NCBI RefSeq assembly: GCF_003010955.1
Contig: NZ_PGGO01000015.1
Span: 1 to 64,000, forward strand
Direction of reading: 5' to 3'
DNA: 64,000 bases
DNA from: Phyllobacterium brassicacearum
Lineage (GTDB): Bacteria > Pseudomonadota > Alphaproteobacteria > Rhizobiales > Rhizobiaceae
Shown here: piece after piece, positions 42,201 to 50,582 of the stretch
Layout: every line of letters starts with the position of its first letter
Numbering within the stretch: the stretch's first letter is position 1
The notes under the pieces: generated by a model
The model's input: the letters and a program-made list of their open reading frames with translations, nothing else
Databases searched by the model: none
What the model was told of the DNA's origin: nothing
Made by a program: the position numbers and the translations under genes

Positions 42201-43082
42201 ATGACCGGTCCTGCTGCCTCCTCCAATGCCGTCATCGTCATATCCAGCCACGTTGTCCGTGGCTCGGTCGGCAATCGCGCCGCGGTCTTTGCCCTTGAAA
42301 CCCTCGGCCATCCGGTCTGGGCCGTCCCGACGGTCATTCTCCCCTGGCATCCGGGTCATGGCCCGGCAAAGCGCATCGTGCCCGAACCGCAGCAATTCGA
42401 CGAGCTGATTGCCGATCTGGAGCGTGCCCCCTGGCTTGGTGAGGTCAGCGGTATCATGACCGGATATCTCGGCAATGCAGCGCAGTCGGCAGCTGTTGCG
42501 CGTCTCGTCAAGACCGTGAAAGCCCGGAACAGGAATGTGCTCTATCTCTGTGATCCGGTGATCGGTGACGAAAAAGGTCTCTACGTTCCCGAAGCAACCG
42601 CCATTGCTATCCGCGACCAGCTGATGCCGCTCGCCGACATCGCGACACCGAACCGCTTCGAACTTGCCTGGCTGGCCGGTGCTGAGCTTCCCGACAACAA
42701 AGCGATCATGCAGGCAGCGCTGCATGCCGGGCCGGGCACCATGCTTGTCACCTCCGCACATCCGATGATCGCCGGGAGCACCGGCAACCTTCTCGTCACC
42801 CACTCGCTGGCGCTCCTCGCCGAGCATCGCCTGGTCACCGGGCCAACCAACGGCCTTGGCGATTTGACGTCCGCATTGTTTCTCGCCCGCATGCTTGCTG
42901 GTGTCGATCTCGAACAGGCCTTGCAGCGCACCACCGCGTCAGTTTTCGAGATCATGGCGCGCTCGGCCAAGCGCGGCGCCGACGAATTGATGCTCGAAGC
43001 CGATGCATCGAGCCTCTCGACGCCGATGGCCATGACGCAGATGCGCCGCCTGGTCCACCCAAGCAAGGGCGTGCGCGCATGA
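42201..43082 (+). CDS. pdxY: Pyridoxal kinase
   Basis: A 293-residue ribokinase-fold enzyme that phosphorylates pyridoxal to PLP in the salvage pathway. Family segments: ISSHVVRGSVGNRAAVFALETLGHPVWAVPTV, YLCDPVIGDEKGLYVPE, TPNRFELAWLAG, and the catalytic anion-hole region TNGLGDLTSALFLA (GxGD). Length and motifs are standard. It is followed 43 nt later by a carbonic anhydrase gene. Confidence 0.93.
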   Translation: MTGPAASSNAVIVISSHVVRGSVGNRAAVFALETLGHPVWAVPTVILPWHPGHGPAKRIVPEPQQFDELIADLERAPWLGEVSGIMTGYLGNAAQSAAVARLVKTVKARNRNVLYLCDPVIGDEKGLYVPEATAIAIRDQLMPLADIATPNRFELAWLAGAELPDNKAIMQAALHAGPGTMLVTSAHPMIAGSTGNLLVTHSLALLAEHRLVTGPTNGLGDLTSALFLARMLAGVDLEQALQRTTASVFEIMARSAKRGADELMLEADASSLSTPMAMTQMRRLVHPSKGVRA

Positions 43083-43125
43083 GACAAAGGGTCAATTGAT
43101 CTTCCGCACGATCAGGATTAAGCAA

Positions 43126-43800
43126 ATGCCCATGACCTTGCTTCCAGAGAGACTCCTTAACGGTTATCGCAACTTCATGGCGCATCGCTATGCGAACGAG
43201 ACGATGCGCTACCGGGAGCTCGCGGATCAGGGACAGACCCCTGAAACGCTGGTCATCGCCTGCTGCGATTCCCGTTCGGCACCGGAAATCATTTTTGACA
43301 CAGCGCCAGGCGAAATCTTCGTTGTCCGGAACGTCGCCAATCTCGTGCCGCCCTATGAACCCGACGGCGAATACCACGCGACATCCGCGGCGCTGGAGTT
43401 CGCCGTGCAAAGTCTGAAGGTCAAAAACATCGTCGTCCTCGGCCACGGCCGCTGCGGTGGCATCAAGGCGGCGCTCGACACGACGAGTGAACCTTTGTCG
43501 CCCGGCGACTTCATCGGCAAATGGATGAGCCTTGTCGCGCCCGCCGCCGAAGCCGTTTCCGCCAACGCGCTCATGACCCCATTCGAACGTCAGACGGCCC
43601 TTGAGCGCATTTCCATTCGCTATTCGCTGAACAATTTGCGCAGCTTTCCCTGCGTGGATATTCTCGAGAAGAAGGGGCGCCTTAGCTTGCACGGCGCCTG
43701 GTTCGATATCTCGACCGGTGAACTCTGGATCATGAATCCGGAAACCGGAGATTTCCTTCGCCCCGACCCGGAAGAGGTCGGCGCTGCGACGCTCGAATAG
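43126..43800 (+). CDS. Beta-class carbonic anhydrase
   Basis: A 224-residue zinc enzyme interconverting CO2 and bicarbonate. Zinc ligands lie in IACCDSRSAPE (Cys, with the Asp/Arg dyad) and GHGRCGGIKAA (His and Cys). The ATG at 43126 (MPMTLLPERLLNGYRNFMA) is favoured by the AGGA site and family start. It precedes the small secreted protein by 11 nt and may be cotranscribed with pdxY. Confidence 0.95.
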   Translation: MPMTLLPERLLNGYRNFMAHRYANETMRYRELADQGQTPETLVIACCDSRSAPEIIFDTAPGEIFVVRNVANLVPPYEPDGEYHATSAALEFAVQSLKVKNIVVLGHGRCGGIKAALDTTSEPLSPGDFIGKWMSLVAPAAEAVSANALMTPFERQTALERISIRYSLNNLRSFPCVDILEKKGRLSLHGAWFDISTGELWIMNPETGDFLRPDPEEVGAATLE

Positions 43801-43811
43801 GAGAAATCAGA

Positions 43812-44222
43812 ATGGCGCGGTTGATATTCACGATCGCCGTCATTCTCTCGCTGATCCTTCCTGCCCTGGCGGATGATACGCCGGAAGCGCTCGTCGACCG
43901 CTGGTATGCAGGCCTTGCCAATGCTGACCGGGCCACATTCAGTGACCTTCTGTCCGATGACGCGAAGGTCATTCTCGAAGATATCGATGCGATCCAGACC
44001 AAGGAAGAATTTCTCGGTTCTCTCGACGAATGGAAGAATGCCGTGCGCGGCGCCACGATCCGGCATCGGATCAGCAATATAGGGGACGGCACAATCACCG
44101 TTTTTGTCTGCTATCAGTTTCCCGGCAACACGACCTACACCCGGGAAATTTTCAATTTTCGAGGTACGAAGATCATCGAAAGCGCGCAGAGCTCAGTCGG
44201 CGAGGCGTGTGAGGGCTTCTAG
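43812..44222 (+). CDS. Small secreted NTF2/SnoaL-like protein
   Basis: A 136-residue protein with a clear signal peptide (LIFTIAVILSLILPALA, cleavage before DDTPEAL) and a short alpha+beta fold. The mature sequence ALVDRWYAGLANADRATFSDLLSDDAKVILED has the feel of an NTF2/SnoaL-type domain. No function can be assigned. An AGGAG site precedes the ATG, just after the carbonic anhydrase. Its TAG stop overlaps the start of the repeat at 44221. Confidence 0.75.
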   Translation: MARLIFTIAVILSLILPALADDTPEALVDRWYAGLANADRATFSDLLSDDAKVILEDIDAIQTKEEFLGSLDEWKNAVRGATIRHRISNIGDGTITVFVCYQFPGNTTYTREIFNFRGTKIIESAQSSVGEACEGF

Positions 44223-44271
44223 AGCAATTCCAGGAAAAGTGCGGTGCGGTTTTCCGTCCGGAATGACGCAA
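44221..44271. repeat. Palindromic repeat family 2, copy 3
   Basis: Begins AGAGCAATTCCAGGAAAAG directly at the stop codon of the preceding gene and continues GCGGTTTTCCGTCCGGAAT. The inner stem GGAAAA/TTTTCC is intact while the outer arm has decayed (GCAATTCC against GGAATGAC). Confidence 0.85.
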
Positions 44272-44325
44272 AAACAAAAAGGGCCGGCATTCCGCCGACC
44301 CTTTCACAATTATCAACCGGCTTGG

Positions 44326-45147
44326 TTATTCGCCGTCGATCTGCGCGCCGATAATGGCGATCGCCTGCTGGTAGACACTGGCAGCGTTCCAACCTTGGAT
44401 GGCACCGTAGTTCGCCTGCCCGGGCTGGTAGCCGGCCCCTGCCTGCCAGCCATGGGCACGCAGGAAATTCGCTGTCGATGCAAGTGCGTCTGCCCTGGAA
44501 CGGACCATGTCGATCCGCCCGTTGCCATCGCCGTCGACACCATATCTCAGCACACTGGCTGGCAGGAACTGCGTCTGGCCAATCTCGCCATGCATAGCGC
44601 CTATGGCATCTGGCGATAGCGTTCCATTGTCGATCAGCTGCAAGGCAGCATCGAGCTGGTTGCGGAAATATTCGGACCGCCGGCAATCATAAGCGAGCGT
44701 TGCGACTGCCGAAAGCGTGTTCTGGTTGCCCATGGAGCTGCCGAAGCCGGTTTCCATGCCCCAGATGGCGATCAGTGGTCCAGCAGGAACACCAAAACGC
44801 TTTTCGATGCTGGCAAACAGCGCAGCATTTTTTGCCTTATGGGCCCTGCCGCGCGAGATGATCGTCTGGCCGCCACGCACTTGCATGAATTTGTCCAGCG
44901 AATATTTGAAGCTTTTCTGGTTGCGGTCGGCATTGATCGTCTTGGTTGAATATTTGGCGTTGTTCAACGCGCTAGCAGCCCGGTTGCCAATGCCTCGCGC
45001 CTGCGCTTGGCTCCCGTACTCCTGGACCCATTCCGAGAATCCTGCGGAATTGTTTCCGCACCCGGCAGCGGCCTGTGCCGCGCCGGCCGTTACGAGAAGT
45101 GCGGTCGCTGCAGCCGCAAGAATTCTGCCTTTGGCAACAAATGCCAT
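44326..45147 (-). CDS. Lytic murein transglycosylase (MltB-like)
   Basis: A 273-residue exported enzyme that cleaves peptidoglycan with formation of anhydromuramic ends. A signal peptide (RILAAAATALLVTAGAAQA) precedes an SLT_2 domain with IWGMETGFGSSMGNQNTLSAVATLAYD (catalytic Glu in MET) and EIGQTQFLPASVLRYGVDGDGNGRIDM. The start at 45147 has a strong AAGGAG site. The gene lies directly downstream of the long-hairpin repeat at 45171. Confidence 0.92.
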   Translation of the reverse strand: MAFVAKGRILAAAATALLVTAGAAQAAAGCGNNSAGFSEWVQEYGSQAQARGIGNRAASALNNAKYSTKTINADRNQKSFKYSLDKFMQVRGGQTIISRGRAHKAKNAALFASIEKRFGVPAGPLIAIWGMETGFGSSMGNQNTLSAVATLAYDCRRSEYFRNQLDAALQLIDNGTLSPDAIGAMHGEIGQTQFLPASVLRYGVDGDGNGRIDMVRSRADALASTANFLRAHGWQAGAGYQPGQANYGAIQGWNAASVYQQAIAIIGAQIDGE

Positions 45148-45170
45148 GAAAATCTCCTTAAAAGTTGAGT

Positions 45171-45247
45171 CACTGGTGGAACTTTGAATTTGACATTTGA
45201 GCACGAGCATTGCTGCGGACTCAAATGTCAAATTCGTTCCACCAGTG
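45171..45247. repeat. Long-hairpin repeat, copy 2 (upstream of the transglycosylase)
   Basis: CACTGGTGGAAC, then GAATTTGACATTTGAG, pairs with CTCAAATGTCAAATTC and GTTCCACCAGTG around an 18-nt loop, giving a stem of about 28 bp interrupted only by a TTT bulge. Compared with copy 1 (CTAGTG/CACTAG) the outer pairs differ on both arms so pairing is kept. It ends 24 nt upstream of the gene's start codon. Confidence 0.9.
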
Positions 45248-45734
45248 CCCCTATCTGCCACTTTTCCACAACCGTGTCATCTGGGACAATCCCTGATTCT
45301 ATGCTCAAAATGTCCCAATTTTGTTTAATTCAGGGCGATTTTGCAGGTCTTGCGGCCCCCGTGTCCGCACGGCAACATCTCCATGGCTCGAAGCAATTGC
45401 AATTTACAGTTGCAGAGTGAAGTCGTCTCGACGACTTCGTGCATCCAGAGTCTCGTGGTGTTTTATACCAGAATGCAGATTTGGCGGAAACAGGTCATCT
45501 GCCCGCGCAGCTTGACTTTATGCTGCACATCCTGTTTAAGCCGCGCTATTCACCGCGACGAGTTTTGTACTCCGAGCAGCCGACCGGGACCCCAAAAGGG
45601 TTCAAACGATCCCGGAGGTCAACACCCGACAGCGCGATGCGCCCTCGGGTGCCATTTTGCTTTGAGCTTCTGGCTTTGGCGCGGTTGATGCTTATCTTTC
45701 GGAGAAGGTCTTCGAAGGGATAAAGGAAAACTGG
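45248..45734 (+). promoter_or_regulatory. Long structured upstream region of ffh
   Basis: No protein gene is seen in these ~490 nt. A possible promoter is TTGACT (45512-45517), 17 nt, TTTAAG (45535-45540). Downstream are two hairpins: 45584-45615 (CCGGGA/TCCCGG with inner CCC/GGG) and 45623-45651 (CACCCGA/TCGGGTG with inner GCGC/GCGC). The second is followed by CCATTTTGCTTT and could be an attenuator. A ribosome site near GGATAAAGGAAAA precedes ffh at 45735. Confidence 0.45.
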
Positions 45735-47327
45735 ATGTTCGAGAGCTTACAGGAACGACTAGGTTCGATTTTGAACGGCCTTACCGGCCGTGGCGCGCTG
45801 TCGGAGGCCGACGTCGCGGCAGCCTTGCGCGAGGTTCGCCGCGCCCTCCTCGAAGCCGACGTAGCGCTTGATGTCGTTCGCTCCTTCACTGACAAGGTTC
45901 GCACCAAGGCTGTCGGTGCCGAAGTTCTGAAAAGTATCAAGCCCGGCCAGATGGTCGTCAAGATCGTCCATGACGAGCTTGTCTCGATGTTGGGCGAAGA
46001 AGGCGTTTCCATCGACCTCAACGCGCCTGCCCCGGTCGTCATCATGATGGTCGGCCTGCAGGGTTCCGGTAAGACCACGACCAGCGGCAAGATTGGCAAG
46101 CGTCTTACCGAGCGGTCGAAGAAGAAAGTTCTGCTGGCGTCACTCGATACACGCCGTCCCGCGGCGCAGGAGCAATTGCGCCAGCTCGGCGTGCAGACCG
46201 GTGTCGATACCCTGCCTATCGTCGCAGGCCAGTCTCCGGTCGAGATTGCCGCTCGCGCCGTGCAGGCCGCCAAGCTAGGCGGCCATGATGTGGTCATCCT
46301 TGATACAGCAGGCCGTACTCATATCGACGAGCCGCTGATGGTCGAAATGGCCGACATCAGGAAGAAGGCCAACCCGCATGAAATCCTGCTCGTGGCCGAT
46401 GCGCTGACCGGTCAGGATGCCGTCAATCTTGCCCGCTCCTTCGATGAGCGTGTCGGAATTACCGGCCTCGTGCTCACCCGCATGGACGGCGACGGGCGCG
46501 GCGGCGCGGCGCTTTCGATGCGTGCGGTTACAGGCAAGCCGATCAAGCTGATCGCCACCGGCGAAAAGATGGACGCGCTGGAGGAGTTCTATCCCCGGCG
46601 TATCGCAGACCGCATTCTCGGCATGGGCGACATCGTCTCGCTGGTCGAAAAGGCCGCCGAGAACATCGATGCGGAAAAAGCCGCGGCGATGGCCAGGAAG
46701 ATGCAGTCGGGCAAATTCGATCTCAACGATCTGGCCGACCAGATCGGCCAGATGCAGAAGCTTGGCGGCATGGGCGGCATCATGGGCATGATGCCGGGCA
46801 TGGGCAAGATGAAGGATCAGATGGCCGCTGCCGGCCTCGACGACTCCATCTTCAAGCGCCAGCTCGCCATCATCTCGTCGATGACAGCCGCCGAGCGGAC
46901 AAATCCTGACATTCTCAAGCATTCGCGCAAGCAGCGCATCGCCAAGGGTTCCGGCACCAATGCCGCCGATATCAACAAGCTTCTGAAAATGCATCGCCAG
47001 ATGGCGGACATGATGAAGGCGATGGGCGGCAAGGGCAAAGGCGGCATGATGAAACAGATGATGGGCGGTCTTGGCGCGAAGATGGGCCTTGGCGGCTTGG
47101 GTGGCCCAGGGGGCTTCGGCGGCGGTATGCCTGATCTGTCCAAGATGGATCCGAAGCAGCTTGAAGCTTTGCAGAAACAAGCGGAAGCGGCCGGTTTTGG
47201 CAAGGGCGGCGGTCTGCCCGGCGGACTCGGCGGTCTTCCTGGCGGCCTCGGTGGACCAGGCGGCGGTATGCCGCGCCTACCTGGTCTTGGTGGCGGCCTT
47301 CCCGGCCTTCCGAAGAAGAAGGGGTAA
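45735..47327 (+). CDS. ffh: Signal recognition particle GTPase
   Basis: A 530-residue SRP54 protein that binds signal sequences and SRP RNA and delivers ribosomes to FtsY. The N domain ([20 protein letters not shown]), G domain ([36 protein letters not shown]) and Met-rich M domain ([18 protein letters not shown]) are in order. The last ~90 residues form a Gly/Met/Pro-rich tail, making it longer than the ~450 norm; such tails are seen in relatives. First gene of ffh-chorismate mutase-rpsP. Confidence 0.98.
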   Translation: MFESLQERLGSILNGLTGRGALSEADVAAALREVRRALLEADVALDVVRSFTDKVRTKAVGAEVLKSIKPGQMVVKIVHDELVSMLGEEGVSIDLNAPAPVVIMMVGLQGSGKTTTSGKIGKRLTERSKKKVLLASLDTRRPAAQEQLRQLGVQTGVDTLPIVAGQSPVEIAARAVQAAKLGGHDVVILDTAGRTHIDEPLMVEMADIRKKANPHEILLVADALTGQDAVNLARSFDERVGITGLVLTRMDGDGRGGAALSMRAVTGKPIKLIATGEKMDALEEFYPRRIADRILGMGDIVSLVEKAAENIDAEKAAAMARKMQSGKFDLNDLADQIGQMQKLGGMGGIMGMMPGMGKMKDQMAAAGLDDSIFKRQLAIISSMTAAERTNPDILKHSRKQRIAKGSGTNAADINKLLKMHRQMADMMKAMGGKGKGGMMKQMMGGLGAKMGLGGLGGPGGFGGGMPDLSKMDPKQLEALQKQAEAAGFGKGGGLPGGLGGLPGGLGGPGGGMPRLPGLGGGLPGLPKKKG

Positions 47328-47329
47328 TC

Positions 47330-47635
47330 ATGTCCTCATCGTCCCTCCCGAAAGAACTCATCGAACTGCGCGCTTCCATCGACAATATCGATGCGGCACT
47401 CATCCATATGCTCGCCGAACGTTTCCGCTGCACCAAGGAAGTGGGCCTGCTGAAAGCCCAGAACGGCCTCGCACCGGCCGATCCAGCGCGAGAAAAACTC
47501 CAGGTCGAACGTCTGCGCTCGCTTGCCCAGTCGTCCGGTCTAGACCCCGATTTTGCCGAGAAGTTCCTGAACTTCATCGTCAAGGAAGTGATCAGGCATC
47601 ACGAAACAACAGCCGCCAAGGAAAACGGCGGTTAA
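47330..47635 (+). CDS. Chorismate mutase (AroQ class)
   Basis: A 101-residue all-helical enzyme converting chorismate to prephenate. [21 protein letters not shown] and the following helix [13 protein letters not shown] are the AroQ signature (active-site Arg, Lys and the buried Arg-Phe). It begins 2 nt after ffh, a conserved position in Rhizobiales, so it is coexpressed with ffh and rpsP without an obvious functional link. Confidence 0.93.
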   Translation: MSSSSLPKELIELRASIDNIDAALIHMLAERFRCTKEVGLLKAQNGLAPADPAREKLQVERLRSLAQSSGLDPDFAEKFLNFIVKEVIRHHETTAAKENGG

Positions 47636-47658
47636 CTCAACTACCAAGGAGAATACCA

Positions 47659-48114
47659 ATGTCACTGAAAATCCGTTTGGCCCGCGCAGGGTCGAAGAAG
47701 CGCCCCTACTACCACGTTGTCATTGCTGACGTCCGCGCCCCGCGCGATGGCCGTTTCATCGAAACCGTTGGCGCCTGGAACCCGATGCTCCCCAAGGACG
47801 GCGACCGCGTCAAGCTCGATGCCGAACGCATCAACTACTGGATTGGCCACGGCGCACAGCCGACGGACCGCGTTCTGCGCTTCCTCGACCAGGCCGGTAT
47901 CGCCAAGCGCGACACCCGCAACAATCCTGAAAAGGCAGTTCCAGGCAAGAAGGCACAGGAGCGCGTTGCTCTCGCCAAGCAGGCCGAGGAAGATGCGAAG
48001 GCAAAGGCCGCCGCTGAAGTAGAAGCAGCCAAGGCTGCTGCAGAAGCTGCTAAGGCTGCTGCAGAAGCCCCGGCTGAGGAAGCTCCCGCTGAGGAAGCCG
48101 CTGCCAGCGAATAA
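47659..48114 (+). CDS. rpsP: 30S ribosomal protein S16 with Ala/Glu tail
   Basis: A 151-residue S16. The first ~85 residues ([34 protein letters not shown]) are the canonical protein; the remainder is an Ala/Glu/Lys-rich helical tail beginning near residue 105. The ATG at 47659 has AAGGAGAAT upstream. It is third in the ffh operon and is followed by a strong terminator, so rimM-trmD-rplS, which often follow, are not adjacent here. Confidence 0.97.
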   Translation: MSLKIRLARAGSKKRPYYHVVIADVRAPRDGRFIETVGAWNPMLPKDGDRVKLDAERINYWIGHGAQPTDRVLRFLDQAGIAKRDTRNNPEKAVPGKKAQERVALAKQAEEDAKAKAAAEVEAAKAAAEAAKAAAEAPAEEAPAEEAAASE

Positions 48115-48140
48115 GCTGACGCGTTATCTTCGTTCGATTG

Positions 48141-48172
48141 CGAAACGGGTGGCTCTGCCGCCCGTTTTCGTT
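48141..48172 (+). terminator. Intrinsic terminator after rpsP
   Basis: AACGGGTGGC, a TCT loop, then GCCGCCCGTT and TTCGTTTG. A 10-bp GC stem with one G-T pair and a T-rich tail closes the ffh-rpsP unit 25 nt after the rpsP stop. Confidence 0.88.
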
Positions 48173-48284
48173 TGTGCACTACGATGGTCGCACGAGGCGT
48201 AAACTTCACACGACTGTAAAAATCCCGCAACATTCTCCGCGCAAAGAAGTGGCAGCCAGCGACCGCCAGCCCCGGAGATTATCC

Positions 48285-49856
48285 ATGACCAGATCCGCTT
48301 CCGTCACCCGCCGTCATTTCCTTGCCTCATCGGGCGCCATTGCCCTCACCGCTGCGTCAGGCCTCGCCCTGCCGTCCTACTCGCGTGCCAATACCCGCCC
48401 CGTCTTCACCCATGGCGTACAGTCGGGCGACGTCGATGCAACGACGGGCATGATCTGGACGCGAACCGACAGGCCATCCCGCGTCAATATCGAGGTTGCC
48501 ACCACGGAAAGCTTTGCAAACGCGGTCCGATTGCCTCCGCTCAACGCCTTTCCCGACAGCGATCTTGCCGTGAAGCAATTGCTCACCGATCTCGCATCCG
48601 ACCAGGACATCTTCTATCGTCTGACTGCAGTGGATCTCGGCGACCTCAATGCGGTGTCAGAACCAATCATTGGGCGTTTCAAGACGGCGCCGATGACAAA
48701 GCGCAATATCCGGTTTGCCTGGTCGGGTGATACGGTCGGCCAGGGCTGGGGCATCGATGAGACGGGCATGAAAACCTATGCCACCATGGCTCAGCATACA
48801 CCGGACTTCTTCCTCCATTCTGGCGATACGATCTATGCCGATGGACCCCTGGTCGAGGAGGTCGACCTCAAGGACGGCACCAAATGGAAGAACCGCATCG
48901 TCACCGATGAAAAGCGCAAGGTTGCCGAGACGCTGGACGAATACCGCGGCCAGTGGAAGTACAATCTTCTCGATGACCATGTCCGCTCGCTGAATGCCAT
49001 CTGCCCGACCTTCTTCCAGTGGGATGATCACGAAGTGACGAATAACTGGTCAGCTTCGAAGGTCCTCGACGAACGCTACGAGGAAAAATCCATCGCACTC
49101 CTGTCCGCGCGGGCTGGCCGGGCGTTCCACGAAATGACGCCGATCCGTTATACCCCGGCTGAACCGGGCCGTGTCTATCGCAAGATTGCCTATGGCCCCC
49201 TGCTCGATGTTTTCTTCCTCGACCTGCGTTCCTATCGCGGCCCCAACGGTCCAAGCATGGAAGAAACGATCACGCCGGAATCCGCCATCCTCGGTGAGCG
49301 GCAGGTGCGGTGGCTGAAGCAGGAACTTCTGAACTCCAAAGCTACGTGGAAGGTGATCGCCTCGGACATGCCGCTTGGGGTCATCGTCTGGGACAATGCC
49401 AAGGACAAGAAGGGCACTGAGGCCGTTGCCAATGGCGACAATGGCCCGGCAAAGGGCCGCGAACTCGAGATTGCCGACCTTCTGCGCTTCATCAAGTCTG
49501 CGGGGGTCACGAACACCGCCTGGTTCACCGCCGACGTGCATTACACGGCAGCACATTACTACAATCCGGACAAGGCGCAGTTCCAGGACTTCGAACCGTT
49601 CTGGGAATTCGTGTCTGGTCCGATCCACGCCGGAACCTTCGGCCCCAACGATCTCGACCAGACTTTCGGGCCCGAACTCAAGTTCATCAAGGCGCCGACG
49701 CCGGAGCGGGGTCAGAATCTGCCGCCTTCCGCCGGCCTGCAGTTCTTCGGGCTCGTCGATATCGACGGCACCAGCGAGCAGATGACCGTGCGCCTGATGG
49801 ACCGCGAGAATGTCGAGCTCTACAAGGTGACGCTGGATCCCGTCCGCTCGATCTAG
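48285..49856 (+). CDS. phoD: PhoD-type alkaline phosphatase/phosphodiesterase
   Basis: A 523-residue exported phosphoesterase. A twin-arginine signal (TRRHFLASSGAIALTAASG) is followed by a Fn3-like N-terminal region (FTHGVQSGDVDATTGMIWTRTD) and the metal-binding catalytic domain: AWSGDT, FFLHSGDTIYADG, WDDHEVTNNW, VIASDMPLGVI and FTADVHYTAAHYY. The ATG at 48285 has a CGGAG site. Upstream I see no clear Pho box. It stands alone between the rpsP terminator and the TetR gene. Confidence 0.93.
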   Translation: MTRSASVTRRHFLASSGAIALTAASGLALPSYSRANTRPVFTHGVQSGDVDATTGMIWTRTDRPSRVNIEVATTESFANAVRLPPLNAFPDSDLAVKQLLTDLASDQDIFYRLTAVDLGDLNAVSEPIIGRFKTAPMTKRNIRFAWSGDTVGQGWGIDETGMKTYATMAQHTPDFFLHSGDTIYADGPLVEEVDLKDGTKWKNRIVTDEKRKVAETLDEYRGQWKYNLLDDHVRSLNAICPTFFQWDDHEVTNNWSASKVLDERYEEKSIALLSARAGRAFHEMTPIRYTPAEPGRVYRKIAYGPLLDVFFLDLRSYRGPNGPSMEETITPESAILGERQVRWLKQELLNSKATWKVIASDMPLGVIVWDNAKDKKGTEAVANGDNGPAKGRELEIADLLRFIKSAGVTNTAWFTADVHYTAAHYYNPDKAQFQDFEPFWEFVSGPIHAGTFGPNDLDQTFGPELKFIKAPTPERGQNLPPSAGLQFFGLVDIDGTSEQMTVRLMDRENVELYKVTLDPVRSI

Positions 49857-49871
49857 AGCGGATTGCTTTCG

Positions 49872-50483
49872 TCAAGCCGCGTGTGATGTCAGCGCATCCC
49901 AGGCGGCCATGGCCGCATCTGCGGTTTTCATGAGGGCCTCGACCGTCGCTCCATCGCGCGCGGTGATCGACATGCCGTGTTGTACCGTTGCATAGAACTC
50001 CGCGACCTGCTGGCAATCGACGGACGCCGGCAATTCTCCTTCGCGCACGCCACGTTCCAACCGCTCGCGCAGCTGCGTCACGTTCTCCAGACGCTGCCTG
50101 CGCAGCAATGCGCAGGCCGCTTCGGATCCGGGTTCGCCGTGCAGTGCGCCGAGGACAATCAGGCAGCCGTGGGGCTGGTCGTCATGCGTGTAAGCAAGCG
50201 CCGTTTCCTTGAGGAAATTGGCGAAGCCTTCGCGCACCGTCGCCGCTTCCGGCAGGGCACCCCAGATATCCGTCCCAATCTTGGTGCGATAGACTTCGAC
50301 GGCCTCCGTGAACAATTCCGCCTTGCTGCCGAACGCCGCATAAAGGCTCGGCGCATTGATCCCCATCGCCCCGGTGAGATCGGCCATGGAGGCGCCCTCA
50401 TATCCCTTGGCCCAGAAGATCTCCATGGCGCGCGCAAGGGCGGCATCCCGGTCGAATTCGCGCGGACGGCCTCTTTGCGCCAT
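49872..50483 (-). CDS. TetR/AcrR-family repressor
   Basis: A 203-residue regulator. The helix-turn-helix is RGRPREFDRDAALARAMEIFWAKGYEGASMADLTGAMGINAPSLYAAFGSKAELF. The C-terminal ligand domain is of the type often fused to AcrR/YcdC-like regulators. The ATG at 50483 has an AAAGGATA site. It is divergent from an SDR gene over a 99-nt gap with two matching 20-bp inverted sites, so it probably represses both. Confidence 0.93.
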   Translation of the reverse strand: MAQRGRPREFDRDAALARAMEIFWAKGYEGASMADLTGAMGINAPSLYAAFGSKAELFTEAVEVYRTKIGTDIWGALPEAATVREGFANFLKETALAYTHDDQPHGCLIVLGALHGEPGSEAACALLRRQRLENVTQLRERLERGVREGELPASVDCQQVAEFYATVQHGMSITARDGATVEALMKTADAAMAAWDALTSHAA

Positions 50484-50496
50484 GACATATCCTTTC

Positions 50497-50516
50497 TGTA
50501 ATGAACAATACATAAA
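50497..50516. promoter_or_regulatory. TetR-type operator half, proximal to tetR
   Basis: TGTAATGAACAATACATAAA, 20 bp, is the near-exact reverse complement of the site at 50550-50569 (two mismatches plus register). Each site is also an imperfect palindrome (TGTA...TACA), as expected for a TetR dimer. It overlaps the likely -10 of the tetR promoter. Confidence 0.65.
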
Positions 50517-50520
50517 ATAC

Positions 50521-50549
50521 TTGACGACTCAAGGCAAGCGCCCTACTTC
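50521..50549 (+). promoter_or_regulatory. Promoter of the SDR gene
   Basis: TTGACG (50521-50526), 17 nt, TACTTC (50544-50549), lying exactly between the two operator sites. Transcription would start inside the downstream operator, so a bound repressor would block it. Confidence 0.5.
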
Positions 50550-50569
50550 TTTATGTATCGATCATTACA
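50550..50569. promoter_or_regulatory. TetR-type operator half, proximal to the SDR gene
   Basis: TTTATGTATCGATCATTACA contains the imperfect palindrome TGTATCGATCATTACA. It mirrors the site at 50497-50516 with centre-to-centre spacing of 53 bp (about five helical turns). Confidence 0.65.
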
Positions 50570-50582
50570 CAAAGGAATTCCC

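Noticed and set aside
41867-42337. A minus-strand frame over the 258-bp inverted-repeat element
   Set aside because: Runs across element ends and into pdxY; no transposase motif (no DDE or HTH) could be seen.
45590-45625. A tRNA T-arm-like GGTTCAAACGATCCC upstream of ffh
   Set aside because: No matching acceptor, D or anticodon arms; the bases are better explained by the CCGGGA/TCCCGG hairpin.
45248-45734. Possible 4.5S SRP RNA next to ffh
   Set aside because: The conserved GGAAG/AGCA-type apical loop could not be found; linkage with ffh alone is not evidence.
48180-48285. Pho box upstream of phoD
   Set aside because: No pair of CTGTCAT-like 7-mers at 11-bp spacing could be seen.
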